From: Akkermansiaceae bacterium
Lineage (GTDB): Bacteria > Verrucomicrobiota > Verrucomicrobiia > Verrucomicrobiales > DEV007
Length of the DNA: 64,000 nt
Assembly (NCBI GenBank): GCA_024233085.1
Contig: JACKQC010000016.1
Coordinates: 73,348-137,347, forward strand
Direction of reading: 5' to 3'
How positions within the stretch are numbered: the first letter of the stretch is position 1; each line of letters opens with the position of its first letter. The notes under the pieces were generated by a model that did no database searches, was not told where the DNA came from, and saw only the letters and a program-made list of their open reading frames with translations. The translations under genes were made by a program, and so were the position numbers. Shown one piece after another: positions 16,491-24,609 of this stretch.

Positions 16491-17057
16491 TCAGGCACGA
16501 AAGCGTTCCTCGGCCCACGGGTCGGCGGAGTCGCTGTATCCGCGCTTTTCCCAGTATCCGGGCTCGTCCTCGGCGCGGAGTTCGATGGATTTGATGAATT
16601 TCGCGCTTTTCCACGCGTAGAGACGCGGGATCACCACGCGGACGGGGCCGCCGTGCTTGAGCGGGAGAGCCTCGCCGGCCAGGCGGTCGGCGAGCAGCGC
16701 GCCGGGCGCCTCGAGGGCGGCGAGCGGCACATTCGTCGTGTAGCCGTCATAGCTCGTGAGAAAGGCAAAGCGGGCCTCGGGCCGCGGGCGCGCGAGTCCG
16801 AGGATCTCGGAAAACGGCACCCCGCCCCACACGGCGTCGCGCACGCTCCAGGTGGTGACGCAGTGAAAATCGCCCGCCTCCTCGACGCGCGGCAGGGCGG
16901 AAAAGGCGTCCCAGTCGAGGTCGAGCGGATTTTCGACAAGACCGGACACGGCGAGCCGCCACGTTTCGGTCGGAATCTTCGGATGAATGCCAAGATCGAG
17001 GACGGGGAACTTTTCCTTGGCCCAATGCTGGCCGGGCGGCAGGCGATCGTCTGGCAT
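16491..17057 (-). CDS. Sulfite-oxidase-fold molybdopterin enzyme, short cytoplasmic form
   Basis: The 188-residue protein is the minimal molybdopterin-binding domain of the sulfite oxidase/YedY superfamily. FHCVTTWS carries C66, the Cys that would ligate molybdenum, and later GGPVRVVIPRLYAWKSAKFIKSIE is the conserved cofactor-binding region. Unlike YedY (MsrP) it has no Tat signal peptide and no membrane partner is next to it. Its substrate is unknown. It follows the OppF-like gene by 45 bp on the same strand, so it may be read with the transporter operon. Confidence 0.88.
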   Translation of the reverse strand: MPDDRLPPGQHWAKEKFPVLDLGIHPKIPTETWRLAVSGLVENPLDLDWDAFSALPRVEEAGDFHCVTTWSVRDAVWGGVPFSEILGLARPRPEARFAFLTSYDGYTTNVPLAALEAPGALLADRLAGEALPLKHGGPVRVVIPRLYAWKSAKFIKSIELRAEDEPGYWEKRGYSDSADPWAEERFRA

Positions 17058-17102
17058 GGGCGGGCGGGAAACGGAGAAAACGAAGGCGAAAAATCGCCCG
17101 GC

Positions 17103-18074
<972 letters not shown>

Positions 18075-18092
18075 GCGGCGAATCGCTTTTTT

Positions 18093-18200
18093 GACAGGAT
18101 TGACAGGATTTCTCTTTAAAGGACCGACAGGTTTTTTTGGATTCGGTTTTTTAGGGCTTATTTAACAAATTAAATCCGAAAAATCCCGTCAATCCTGTCC
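18093..18200. repeat. AT-rich element with 19-20 bp terminal inverted repeats
   Basis: GACAGGATTGACAGGATTT at 18093-18111 is matched in reverse at 18181-18200 with one mismatch. The left end also contains the direct repeat GACAGGATT twice. The interior is AT-rich (runs of T and TTTAACAAATTAAAT), in strong contrast with the surrounding genes. It sits between the two ABC ATPase genes. It could be a small non-autonomous mobile element or a long regulatory stem; no coding capacity is seen. Confidence 0.75.
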
Positions 18201-18205
18201 AAAGG

Positions 18206-19189
18206 TCAGTCCGTTTCGTGGCAAAACGGGCATTTTTCGACCCAGTGGCCGGGGGAGATTTCCACATAGGGCGGGCGGTTGTCGCGGGCGGCGGCGTCGT
18301 GCCGCTTTGGCGCGCGGGTGGAAAAGCGGCAGCCGGCGGGCATTTTCTCGAGCGGCGGGACATTTCCCTCGATGATGGGCAGCTTCGTCTTGCGTTCGCG
18401 GTCGAGGCGCGGGATGGAGCGCAGCAGGCCGCGAGTGTAGGCGTGGCGGGGATTGGCGAACAGCTCGCCCGCCGGCGCGCGCTCGACGACGCGTCCCGCG
18501 TACATGACGACGACCTCGTCGCAGGTTTCGGCGATGACGCCGAGGTCGTGGGTGATGAGGATGATCGCCATGCCCATCTCGGCCTGGAGATCCTTCATCA
18601 GTTTGAGAATCTGCGCCTGCACGGTCACGTCGAGGGCGGTGGTGGGCTCGTCGGCGATGAGCAGGTCGGGCTTGCAACCCAGGGCGATGGCGATCATGAC
18701 CCGCTGCCGCATGCCGCCGCTGAGCTGGTGGGGATACTCGGTCACGCGAATCTCGGGCGCGGGGATGCCGACCTTGCGCAGCACGTCGATCGAGGCGTCC
18801 CAGGCCTCCTTTTTCCCCATCTTCTTGTGCAGGCGAAAGACCTCGCTCACCTGCCGGCCGATGCGGTGGACGGGATTGAGCGCCGTCATTGGCTCCTGGA
18901 AAATCATGCCGATCTCGTCGCCGCGCACGTCGTAGAGCGTCTCGGGCGTCGCGCCGACAAGGTCGCGGTCTTTGAAACGGATGCGGCCGCCCAGGATCTT
19001 TCCGGCGGGCTGGGGGAGCAACTGGGTGACGGAGAGCGCGGTGACGCTTTTGCCGCAGCCGGACTCGCCGACGATGCCGAGGGTCCCGCCTTTCTCGACT
19101 TCGAAGGAAACGCCGTCCACGGCGACGAGGCGTCCGTGGTCCTCGGTGTCGAACGCGGTGACGAGATCGGTGACTTCGAGCAGGGGCAT
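18206..19189 (-). CDS. Oligopeptide-type ABC transporter ATPase (OppD/DppD-like)
   Basis: The 327-residue protein, started at the ATG at 19189, has Walker A GESGCGKS at 41-48, signature LSGGMRQRVMIAIAL, Walker B LLIADEPTTALD, and the Opp/Dpp C-terminal extension ending in CPFCHE. The frame extends upstream to a TTG inside repeat copy C, but the shorter start matches the sister ATPase (MPLLEV in both). It follows the solute-binding protein gene by 76 bp containing that repeat. Confidence 0.93.
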   Translation of the reverse strand: MPLLEVTDLVTAFDTEDHGRLVAVDGVSFEVEKGGTLGIVGESGCGKSVTALSVTQLLPQPAGKILGGRIRFKDRDLVGATPETLYDVRGDEIGMIFQEPMTALNPVHRIGRQVSEVFRLHKKMGKKEAWDASIDVLRKVGIPAPEIRVTEYPHQLSGGMRQRVMIAIALGCKPDLLIADEPTTALDVTVQAQILKLMKDLQAEMGMAIILITHDLGVIAETCDEVVVMYAGRVVERAPAGELFANPRHAYTRGLLRSIPRLDRERKTKLPIIEGNVPPLEKMPAGCRFSTRAPKRHDAAARDNRPPYVEISPGHWVEKCPFCHETD

Positions 19190-19216
19190 GGGGTCTGTGC
19201 GGGAAAATCCGGGCGG

Positions 19217-19258
19217 ATTCAACAGGGTACGGTCGGGGACCCAACCCTGTTGGGTCGG
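19217..19258. repeat. Dispersed intergenic palindrome, copy C
   Basis: The right arm AACCCTGTTGGGTCGG is the family consensus; the left is a degenerate partner, TTCAACAGGGTAC. The spacer half contains GGTACGGTC, the variant also seen in copies A (reverse strand) and E. It lies between two same-strand genes inside the transporter operon. Confidence 0.88.
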
Positions 19259-19265
19259 GCGGGAA

Positions 19266-21209
19266 TCACCGGGATTTGAACTGGTCGAAGACCTTCAACT
19301 CGGGCGGGAAAGTCTTGCCTTCGCGCCTGGCGGCGAGGGTTTCCTCGCGTTCCTTGTCGTCGATCCAGGAGAGGAAAAACTGGCCGGGGCTCTCGCTGAT
19401 GCGGACGTTAAAGTCGTCCGGATAATGGACCCAGCGCCAGTAGGCGACGCGGTAAAAGGGCATCACGAAACCGGGAATGAAGGCGGCGTCCTCGCGGATG
19501 ATCTCGTCCATCCGGTGGGCGAGCTGGATCATCTCGGCTTTGTCGGAGGATTTGCGGTAGCGGTCGATGAGGGCGTCGAGTTCGGGAATGGCGGTGGAGG
19601 TGAAGTTGTTGGTCTGGGGCTTGGGCTTGCCGTTTTCGTAGGCGTTGTCGGAATGCCAGGATTCCCAATAGCGGGGGTAAAGTTCGGCGAACACGCCAAA
19701 GGCGGCGAAGGTGATTTCGTGGTTCTTTTCCTGGGATTGCTTCCAGGCGGCGGTGGACTCGAGGATTTCGAGCTTGATCTCGAGTCCGGCCTTCCGGGCT
19801 TCCTGCTGGAGGATGGCGAGCATGTCCTTGAACTCCTGGTAGCCGGTCGAAATCGTGAAGGAGAGGCGCCGCCCTTTGCTGTCGGTCAGGATGCCGTCGG
19901 GACCGCGCTTGTCGAAACCCGCCTTGGCGAAGGCGGCGAGCGCGGCGTCGACGTCGAATTTCCGCGCCTCGAGCGTGGGATGGCTGAACTCGCCGAAGCC
20001 GTCGGAGCTGGTGCGCATGCGGACGTAGTCGCCGCGGAAATATTTCTCGAGCACGAGATCCCAATTCATGGCGTGCTGGATGCCGACGCGGATGTCGTGG
20101 TTGTCGAGGAGGGGCTTGGCCTTGTTGATCCAGAGGCCGTAGGTGGGGCGGGGACGGTCGTTGTAGAAGGTGCTCTTGTGAACGTAGCCGTCCCCCACCA
20201 GTTCGTGGTCGTCGGGGAGCTTGTTGTAGTTGTAGTCGGCGAGGTTCATGCCGAAGCCGTCGATGGTTCCCTTCTTGAATTCCTCGAAGGCCTTGGTGGT
20301 GTCGCGAATGATGGAGAACTGGATGCGGTCCACGTTGTAACGGTAACGCCAGTGTTTCTTGTCCTTGGCCCACCAGTCCTGCTGGCGGGTCAGGGCGATG
20401 GAGCGGCCCTTCTTGACGTCCTCGTCCCGGACGACGTAGGCGCCGGTGGTCGGCTGGAAGCGCCACTGATAGCGCATGGGAAAATCCTCGCCGAGTTCCT
20501 TGTAGAAGTGGGCGGGCAGGCCGTTGAGTTCGAGCACGCGGGCGTCGATGTCGGGCTTGGCCTCGGGGACGGCGACGGAGAAGGTCTTGTCGTCGAACCG
20601 GGTGATGCTGGTGTACTGGGTGCTATACCAGTTGTTGTACCAGGGCGCCTGGATGTACTTCGACTGGTAGAGGAAAAACATGAAGAAGAAGTCGTCGGTC
20701 GTCACCGGGACGCCGTCGCTCCACACCGCCTTGGGGTCGAGCCTCACGTAAACGGTCTTGTTCGGCAGGTCGACGGCCCACTTTTCGGCGGTGCCGGGAA
20801 TGAAATCGAAGGCGTTCCCGTGCCGGTGGGCGAGCTGGACGGTCACGTCGTCGAGCAGGTAGTTGCGGAAGGAACCGTTCGAGTCGGGGCCGACGATGCG
20901 CAGGGTGCGCGGGTAGTCGTCGATCCAACTATGGGCGGTGCCGCCTTTTTTCGCCTTCGGTGAGCCCATCTCGGGGAGGTCGCCGTTGTCGGTCCACGGG
21001 AGATCCTTGGGCAGGTCGTCGATGGTTTTGAAAACGTAAAAGTCGGGCCGGGCGGCGTAGGCTTTTTCCATTTCGGCGGTGACGTCCTGGGGCGGGAAAT
21101 TCCGGGCGTCGGCGCCGGAATCGCCGGATTTGCCGCAGGCGGCGAGCAGGACGAGCGCGGCGAGCGCCGCGGTGGCGCGTGGAAGGAGGGAGGGGATCGG
21201 GTCTGACAT
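19266..21209 (-). CDS. Peptide-binding lipoprotein of the ABC transporter (SBP family 5)
   Basis: The 647-residue protein begins with a lipoprotein signal peptide ending LLAACG, with C25 as the lipidated Cys. The body is a family 5 extracellular solute-binding protein: VTVQLAHRHGNAFDFIPGTAEKW, VWSDGVPVTTDDFFFMFF, and the hinge region GLWINKAKPLLDNHDIRVGIQHAMNWD. It would capture peptides or similar ligands in the periplasm for the YejB/YejE permeases. The gene starts 8 bp after the YejE-like gene; having the binding protein after the permeases is unusual in order. Confidence 0.92.
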   Translation of the reverse strand: MSDPIPSLLPRATAALAALVLLAACGKSGDSGADARNFPPQDVTAEMEKAYAARPDFYVFKTIDDLPKDLPWTDNGDLPEMGSPKAKKGGTAHSWIDDYPRTLRIVGPDSNGSFRNYLLDDVTVQLAHRHGNAFDFIPGTAEKWAVDLPNKTVYVRLDPKAVWSDGVPVTTDDFFFMFFLYQSKYIQAPWYNNWYSTQYTSITRFDDKTFSVAVPEAKPDIDARVLELNGLPAHFYKELGEDFPMRYQWRFQPTTGAYVVRDEDVKKGRSIALTRQQDWWAKDKKHWRYRYNVDRIQFSIIRDTTKAFEEFKKGTIDGFGMNLADYNYNKLPDDHELVGDGYVHKSTFYNDRPRPTYGLWINKAKPLLDNHDIRVGIQHAMNWDLVLEKYFRGDYVRMRTSSDGFGEFSHPTLEARKFDVDAALAAFAKAGFDKRGPDGILTDSKGRRLSFTISTGYQEFKDMLAILQQEARKAGLEIKLEILESTAAWKQSQEKNHEITFAAFGVFAELYPRYWESWHSDNAYENGKPKPQTNNFTSTAIPELDALIDRYRKSSDKAEMIQLAHRMDEIIREDAAFIPGFVMPFYRVAYWRWVHYPDDFNVRISESPGQFFLSWIDDKEREETLAARREGKTFPPELKVFDQFKSR

Positions 21210-21217
21210 GACGGGTC

Positions 21218-22276
21218 TTAGCGGTAGGTGGTGAATTTTTTCGGGTCGAAAGCCTCGCGGATCGCCTCGCCGACGAAGGTGACCAGCGAGAGGATGACGA
21301 CCATGGCGGCGAAGGTGGAGAGGGTGATCCAGGGGGCTTCGCGGAGGTTTTCGTTGCCCTGCTTGAGCAGCTCGCCCCAGCTCGGGGTCGGCGCGGGCAG
21401 GCCGAAGCCGAGGAAATCCAGCGAAGTCAGCACGACGATGCCGGAGGCGACGGTGAAGGGCATGAAGGTGACGACGGTGGAGATGAGATTCGGAAAGATG
21501 TGGCGAAAGACGACACGGTTCGGCCCCGCGCCGAGCACGCGGGCGGCGGCGACGTAGTCGCGGGCGCGCTCCTTGTAGGTGCCGGTGCGCATGTAGTAGG
21601 TCATGCCCATCCACGAGAAAATGGCGACGATGATGAGCAACAGCCAGAAATTCGGCTGAACGATGGAGGCGACGAGGATGACGACGTAGAGAAAGGGGAT
21701 GACGGACCAGATTTCGACGAGGCGCTGGCCCAGCAGGTCGAGCAGGCCGCCGAAATACCCCATGGCGCAGCCCAGCGCGATTCCCATCACGTAGGAGGCC
21801 AGCATCAGGAGCAGCGAGAAAAAGATCGCGATGCGGAACCCGTAAAACAGGCGGGCGAGAATGTCGCGCCCGATGGTGTCGGTGCCGAGAAAATGCCGGC
21901 GGGCGATCGAGGGTTTCTCGGGCGGGTAACCCTCCTTCGGGTAGTCGCTCTCGTAGGCGTCGTAGGGCACGAGCGGCATGAGGACGAAGTTGCCGGAGTC
22001 TTTTTCGGCGCGGAATTTTTCGCGCAACTCGCGGTAGTCGGTCTCGTAGGTGTAGCCGAGCCCGAAATCCGTGCCGGGGTGGAAGGCGGTATAAGTGGGG
22101 AAGTAGAGTTTCCCCTCGTGGCGCACGATCAGCGCCCGCTTCTGCACCAGGACCTCGGCGAAGATCGCCAGGAGGATCAGCGCGCACATCGCCAGGAAGG
22201 ACCAGTAGCCGCGCTTGATCTCGCGGAAGCGCCGCAGTTGCTTGCGGGTCTGGGGATTGAACTGGAAGCGGAACAC
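21218..22276 (-). CDS. yejE: ABC transporter permease, YejE-like
   Basis: The 352-residue permease has an N-terminal membrane segment, a long periplasmic loop (HEGKLYFPTYTAFHPGTDFGLGY) and five further segments. The LGTDTIGRDILARLFYGFR and DFLGFGLPAPTPSWGELLKQG motifs are those of YejE in the YejABEF peptide/microcin C importer. The EAA coupling loop reads YVAAARVLGAGPNRVVFRH. The start is GTG. It follows the YejB-like gene by 42 bp. Confidence 0.92.
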   Translation of the reverse strand: MFRFQFNPQTRKQLRRFREIKRGYWSFLAMCALILLAIFAEVLVQKRALIVRHEGKLYFPTYTAFHPGTDFGLGYTYETDYRELREKFRAEKDSGNFVLMPLVPYDAYESDYPKEGYPPEKPSIARRHFLGTDTIGRDILARLFYGFRIAIFFSLLLMLASYVMGIALGCAMGYFGGLLDLLGQRLVEIWSVIPFLYVVILVASIVQPNFWLLLIIVAIFSWMGMTYYMRTGTYKERARDYVAAARVLGAGPNRVVFRHIFPNLISTVVTFMPFTVASGIVVLTSLDFLGFGLPAPTPSWGELLKQGNENLREAPWITLSTFAAMVVILSLVTFVGEAIREAFDPKKFTTYR

Positions 22277-22318
22277 AGGGGGAAAAACGGGGATGAAAAA
22301 GCCGGGCCGGGCGGGCGG

Positions 22319-23329
22319 TCACTTGAACTGGACGCGCGGATCGACGAGGGCGACGAGGATGTCGGACAGGATGTTGCCCAGCATGAGCAGAAAGGCGGCG
22401 ATGGTCATGATGGCCATGACGGAGAGATAATCGCGGTCGAGCAGCGACTTGTAGCCGAAAAGGCCGATGCCGTTGATGTCGAAGATGTACTCGACGAGGA
22501 AGGAGCCGGTGAGGAAGACCGAGGTGATGCCGCCGAAGCTGGTGGCGATGGGAATGAGCGAGTTGCGGATCGCGTGGCGAAAGACGGCGGCGCGGAAGCT
22601 GAGGCCCTTGGCGATGGCGGTGCGGACGAAGTCGGAGGCGAGGTTGTCGAGCAGGTGGTTCTTCATCAGCATCGTCAGGAAGGCGAAGCTGCCGATCATG
22701 TAGCAGATCAGGGGCAGGACGGAGTGCATGAAGATGTCCTTCGCCTTTTCCGCGAAGGTCAGGTATTCGAAGTCGTCGCTGACGAAGCCGCCGGTCGGGA
22801 ACCACTCGAGCGGCGGGTAGGCGAAGCCGATGAGCAGGACGAGTCCGAGGGCGAAGCCCGGAATGGCGTAGCCGAAAAAGACGACGATCGAGGTCCCGGT
22901 GTCGAGGTAGGTGCGATGGCGCAGGGCCTTGACCACGCCGAGCGGCACGCAGATGGCGTACATGAGAAAAAACGTGACCAGACCGTAGTAGGTCGAGACG
23001 GGCAGGCGCTCGAGGATGAGGTCCACGACCGGCTCGTTGTAGCGGGTGGAGACGCCGAAGTCCCCTCGGCAGACGCGGCCCAGCCACTGCACGTAGGCGA
23101 CGGGGAAGGGCTTGTCGAAGCCGAACTGGGCCTTGATCTGGTTGATCTGCTCCTCCGACAGAGGCTGGCTCTGGCGGTTGCCGCCCTGCATGCTGACCTG
23201 GCTGGCCTCGGCGAGCATGCGTTCCACCGGACCGCCGGGCAGGATGCGGGTGAGGAAAAAGACGATCAGCGTCGCGCCGAGCAGGGTCGGGAAAATCAGC
23301 AGGAATCGGCGGATAAAATACTGCCTCAT
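22319..23329 (-). CDS. yejB: ABC transporter permease, YejB-like
   Basis: The 336-residue protein has six membrane segments, the N-terminal RRFLLIFPTLLGATLIVFFLTRILPGGPVE of OppB/YejB permeases, and the YejB-type insertion with SEEQINQIKAQFGFDKPFPVAYVQWLG. The EAA loop is DFVRTAIAKGLSFRAAVFRHAIRN. It is the first gene of the operon yejB-yejE-binding protein-oppD-oppF. No promoter could be named in the roughly 180 bp upstream. Confidence 0.92.
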   Translation of the reverse strand: MRQYFIRRFLLIFPTLLGATLIVFFLTRILPGGPVERMLAEASQVSMQGGNRQSQPLSEEQINQIKAQFGFDKPFPVAYVQWLGRVCRGDFGVSTRYNEPVVDLILERLPVSTYYGLVTFFLMYAICVPLGVVKALRHRTYLDTGTSIVVFFGYAIPGFALGLVLLIGFAYPPLEWFPTGGFVSDDFEYLTFAEKAKDIFMHSVLPLICYMIGSFAFLTMLMKNHLLDNLASDFVRTAIAKGLSFRAAVFRHAIRNSLIPIATSFGGITSVFLTGSFLVEYIFDINGIGLFGYKSLLDRDYLSVMAIMTIAAFLLMLGNILSDILVALVDPRVQFK

Positions 23330-23509
23330 GCGATGGAGGAACGCGGCGGCGGAAACGGGTGACGAAAGGGGGCGGAAAGCGCCAATTTCCGCCGTTTCGC
23401 GCCGCGCATCAACCTCCGATTTCGCGTCTCAAGCGGGCGAAAACGGGGGAATGGCGAAGGTCGGGCCTGAAAGGAGACCTTTCGGTGGCGCCACCGCTTT
23501 GGGAAGCGC

Positions 23510-24364
23510 CTACGGTTTCCAGGCCTTCACGAAATCGACGCACTGGGTCACCTCGGGCAGGGAGTTTTCCCAGTTGTATTCGTATTCGATCGAGATCGGG
23601 CCGTTGAAACCCTGCGCTTTGAATTCGGCGAGAATCGCCCCGACGTCGCTCATTCCCTGGCCGTAGGGCATGTCGTGGGCCAGGTGCACGAAGCCGTTCA
23701 GGTCCTTCAGGTGACTGCTCATGATGCGGCCCTTCAGAATGCGGAGGCACTCGACCGGCTTCAGTCCCGAGCGCATCCAGTGCCCGGTGTCGGCGCAGGA
23801 GCCGATCCGGGGATCGCGGTCCTTGACCAGATCGAGGATGTAGTTCGGGTCCCACATCCGGTAGTTCGGGTCTTTTTCGCGCTTCGGGTGGTCGTGGAAG
23901 CCGACCTTGATGTCGTATTCCTTCACCAGCTTCTCGAAGGTGTCGATGGCGTCGACCGACTCGGTGTTGATGACGCGAATGCCCATCGTCTTGGCGAACT
24001 CGAAGACCTTGCGGGACTCCGCCTCGTCCTTGCTCAGGCCGACGACGCCATAGGCGACGGCGATCAGGCCGTGTTCGGCGAGCTTGGCTTTGACCTTGGC
24101 GACGGTCTCCGGGGAGGCGTTGTGGTCCCACTTCACCTCCGGTTCGGCGGGCGAAAGGCGCTGGCCGGGGTAGAATTCGATCACCTTGCCGCCGGCGGCG
24201 GCCGTTTTCTCGATGGCCTCGAAGACGGTGAAGCGGTTGAAGGTGTAGGCCTGGCAGCCGATGGCGAAGCCGTTGACCTGGTGGTCGGCCGGGATCGGTT
24301 CGGCGGCGCCGGCTCCGGTGGAGATGGCCGCCAGGGCGATGAGGGAAAGGGAGAGGGTTTTCAT
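23510..24364 (-). CDS. Secreted xylose-isomerase-like TIM-barrel protein
   Basis: The 284-residue protein, started at ATG 24364 to give the signal peptide KTLSLSLIALAAISTGAGA, is a sugar phosphate isomerase/epimerase-like TIM barrel. Likely metal ligands lie in KVIEFYPGQ, VGFHDHPKRE, SCADTGHWMRSG, and ISIEYEYNWE, the usual E/H/D/E pattern. Exported relatives are common in this phylum and probably act on sugars in the periplasm; the substrate is unknown. It ends 180 bp upstream of the transporter operon, on the same strand. Confidence 0.88.
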   Translation of the reverse strand: MKTLSLSLIALAAISTGAGAAEPIPADHQVNGFAIGCQAYTFNRFTVFEAIEKTAAAGGKVIEFYPGQRLSPAEPEVKWDHNASPETVAKVKAKLAEHGLIAVAYGVVGLSKDEAESRKVFEFAKTMGIRVINTESVDAIDTFEKLVKEYDIKVGFHDHPKREKDPNYRMWDPNYILDLVKDRDPRIGSCADTGHWMRSGLKPVECLRILKGRIMSSHLKDLNGFVHLAHDMPYGQGMSDVGAILAEFKAQGFNGPISIEYEYNWENSLPEVTQCVDFVKAWKP

Positions 24365-24609
24365 GAGGATCGTTCGGCGCATCCTACCGTTTCGCCGGAC
24401 GCGCGCAAGCGCCCTCCGATGGCGTGTGCCCGCCTACGGAGCGCCCGGGAGCGGCGCCATTTTTCGATTCGCCAAACCGGGGGCGTCACAGTTACCATTC
24501 CGCCGCCAAAGTCCAATGGGGACGGGTGGCGCGCGATTTTGCGCCCGGCGCCGGTTCCCGTTCCGGTTCGGTTGGCTCCGACGATCGATTTGAAAGCAGA
24601 AAAGATCCC

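Noticed and set aside
19189..19222. TTG start inside repeat copy C for the OppD-like gene
   Set aside because: The TTG comes from the repeat itself; the ATG at 19189 matches the start of the sister ATPase. A similar repeat-derived TTG at 3883 was rejected for the CPBP-like gene.
21210..23087. Upstream extension of the solute-binding protein frame through both permease genes
   Set aside because: The extension is a shadow of the permeases in another frame; the lipoprotein signal at 21209 marks the true start.
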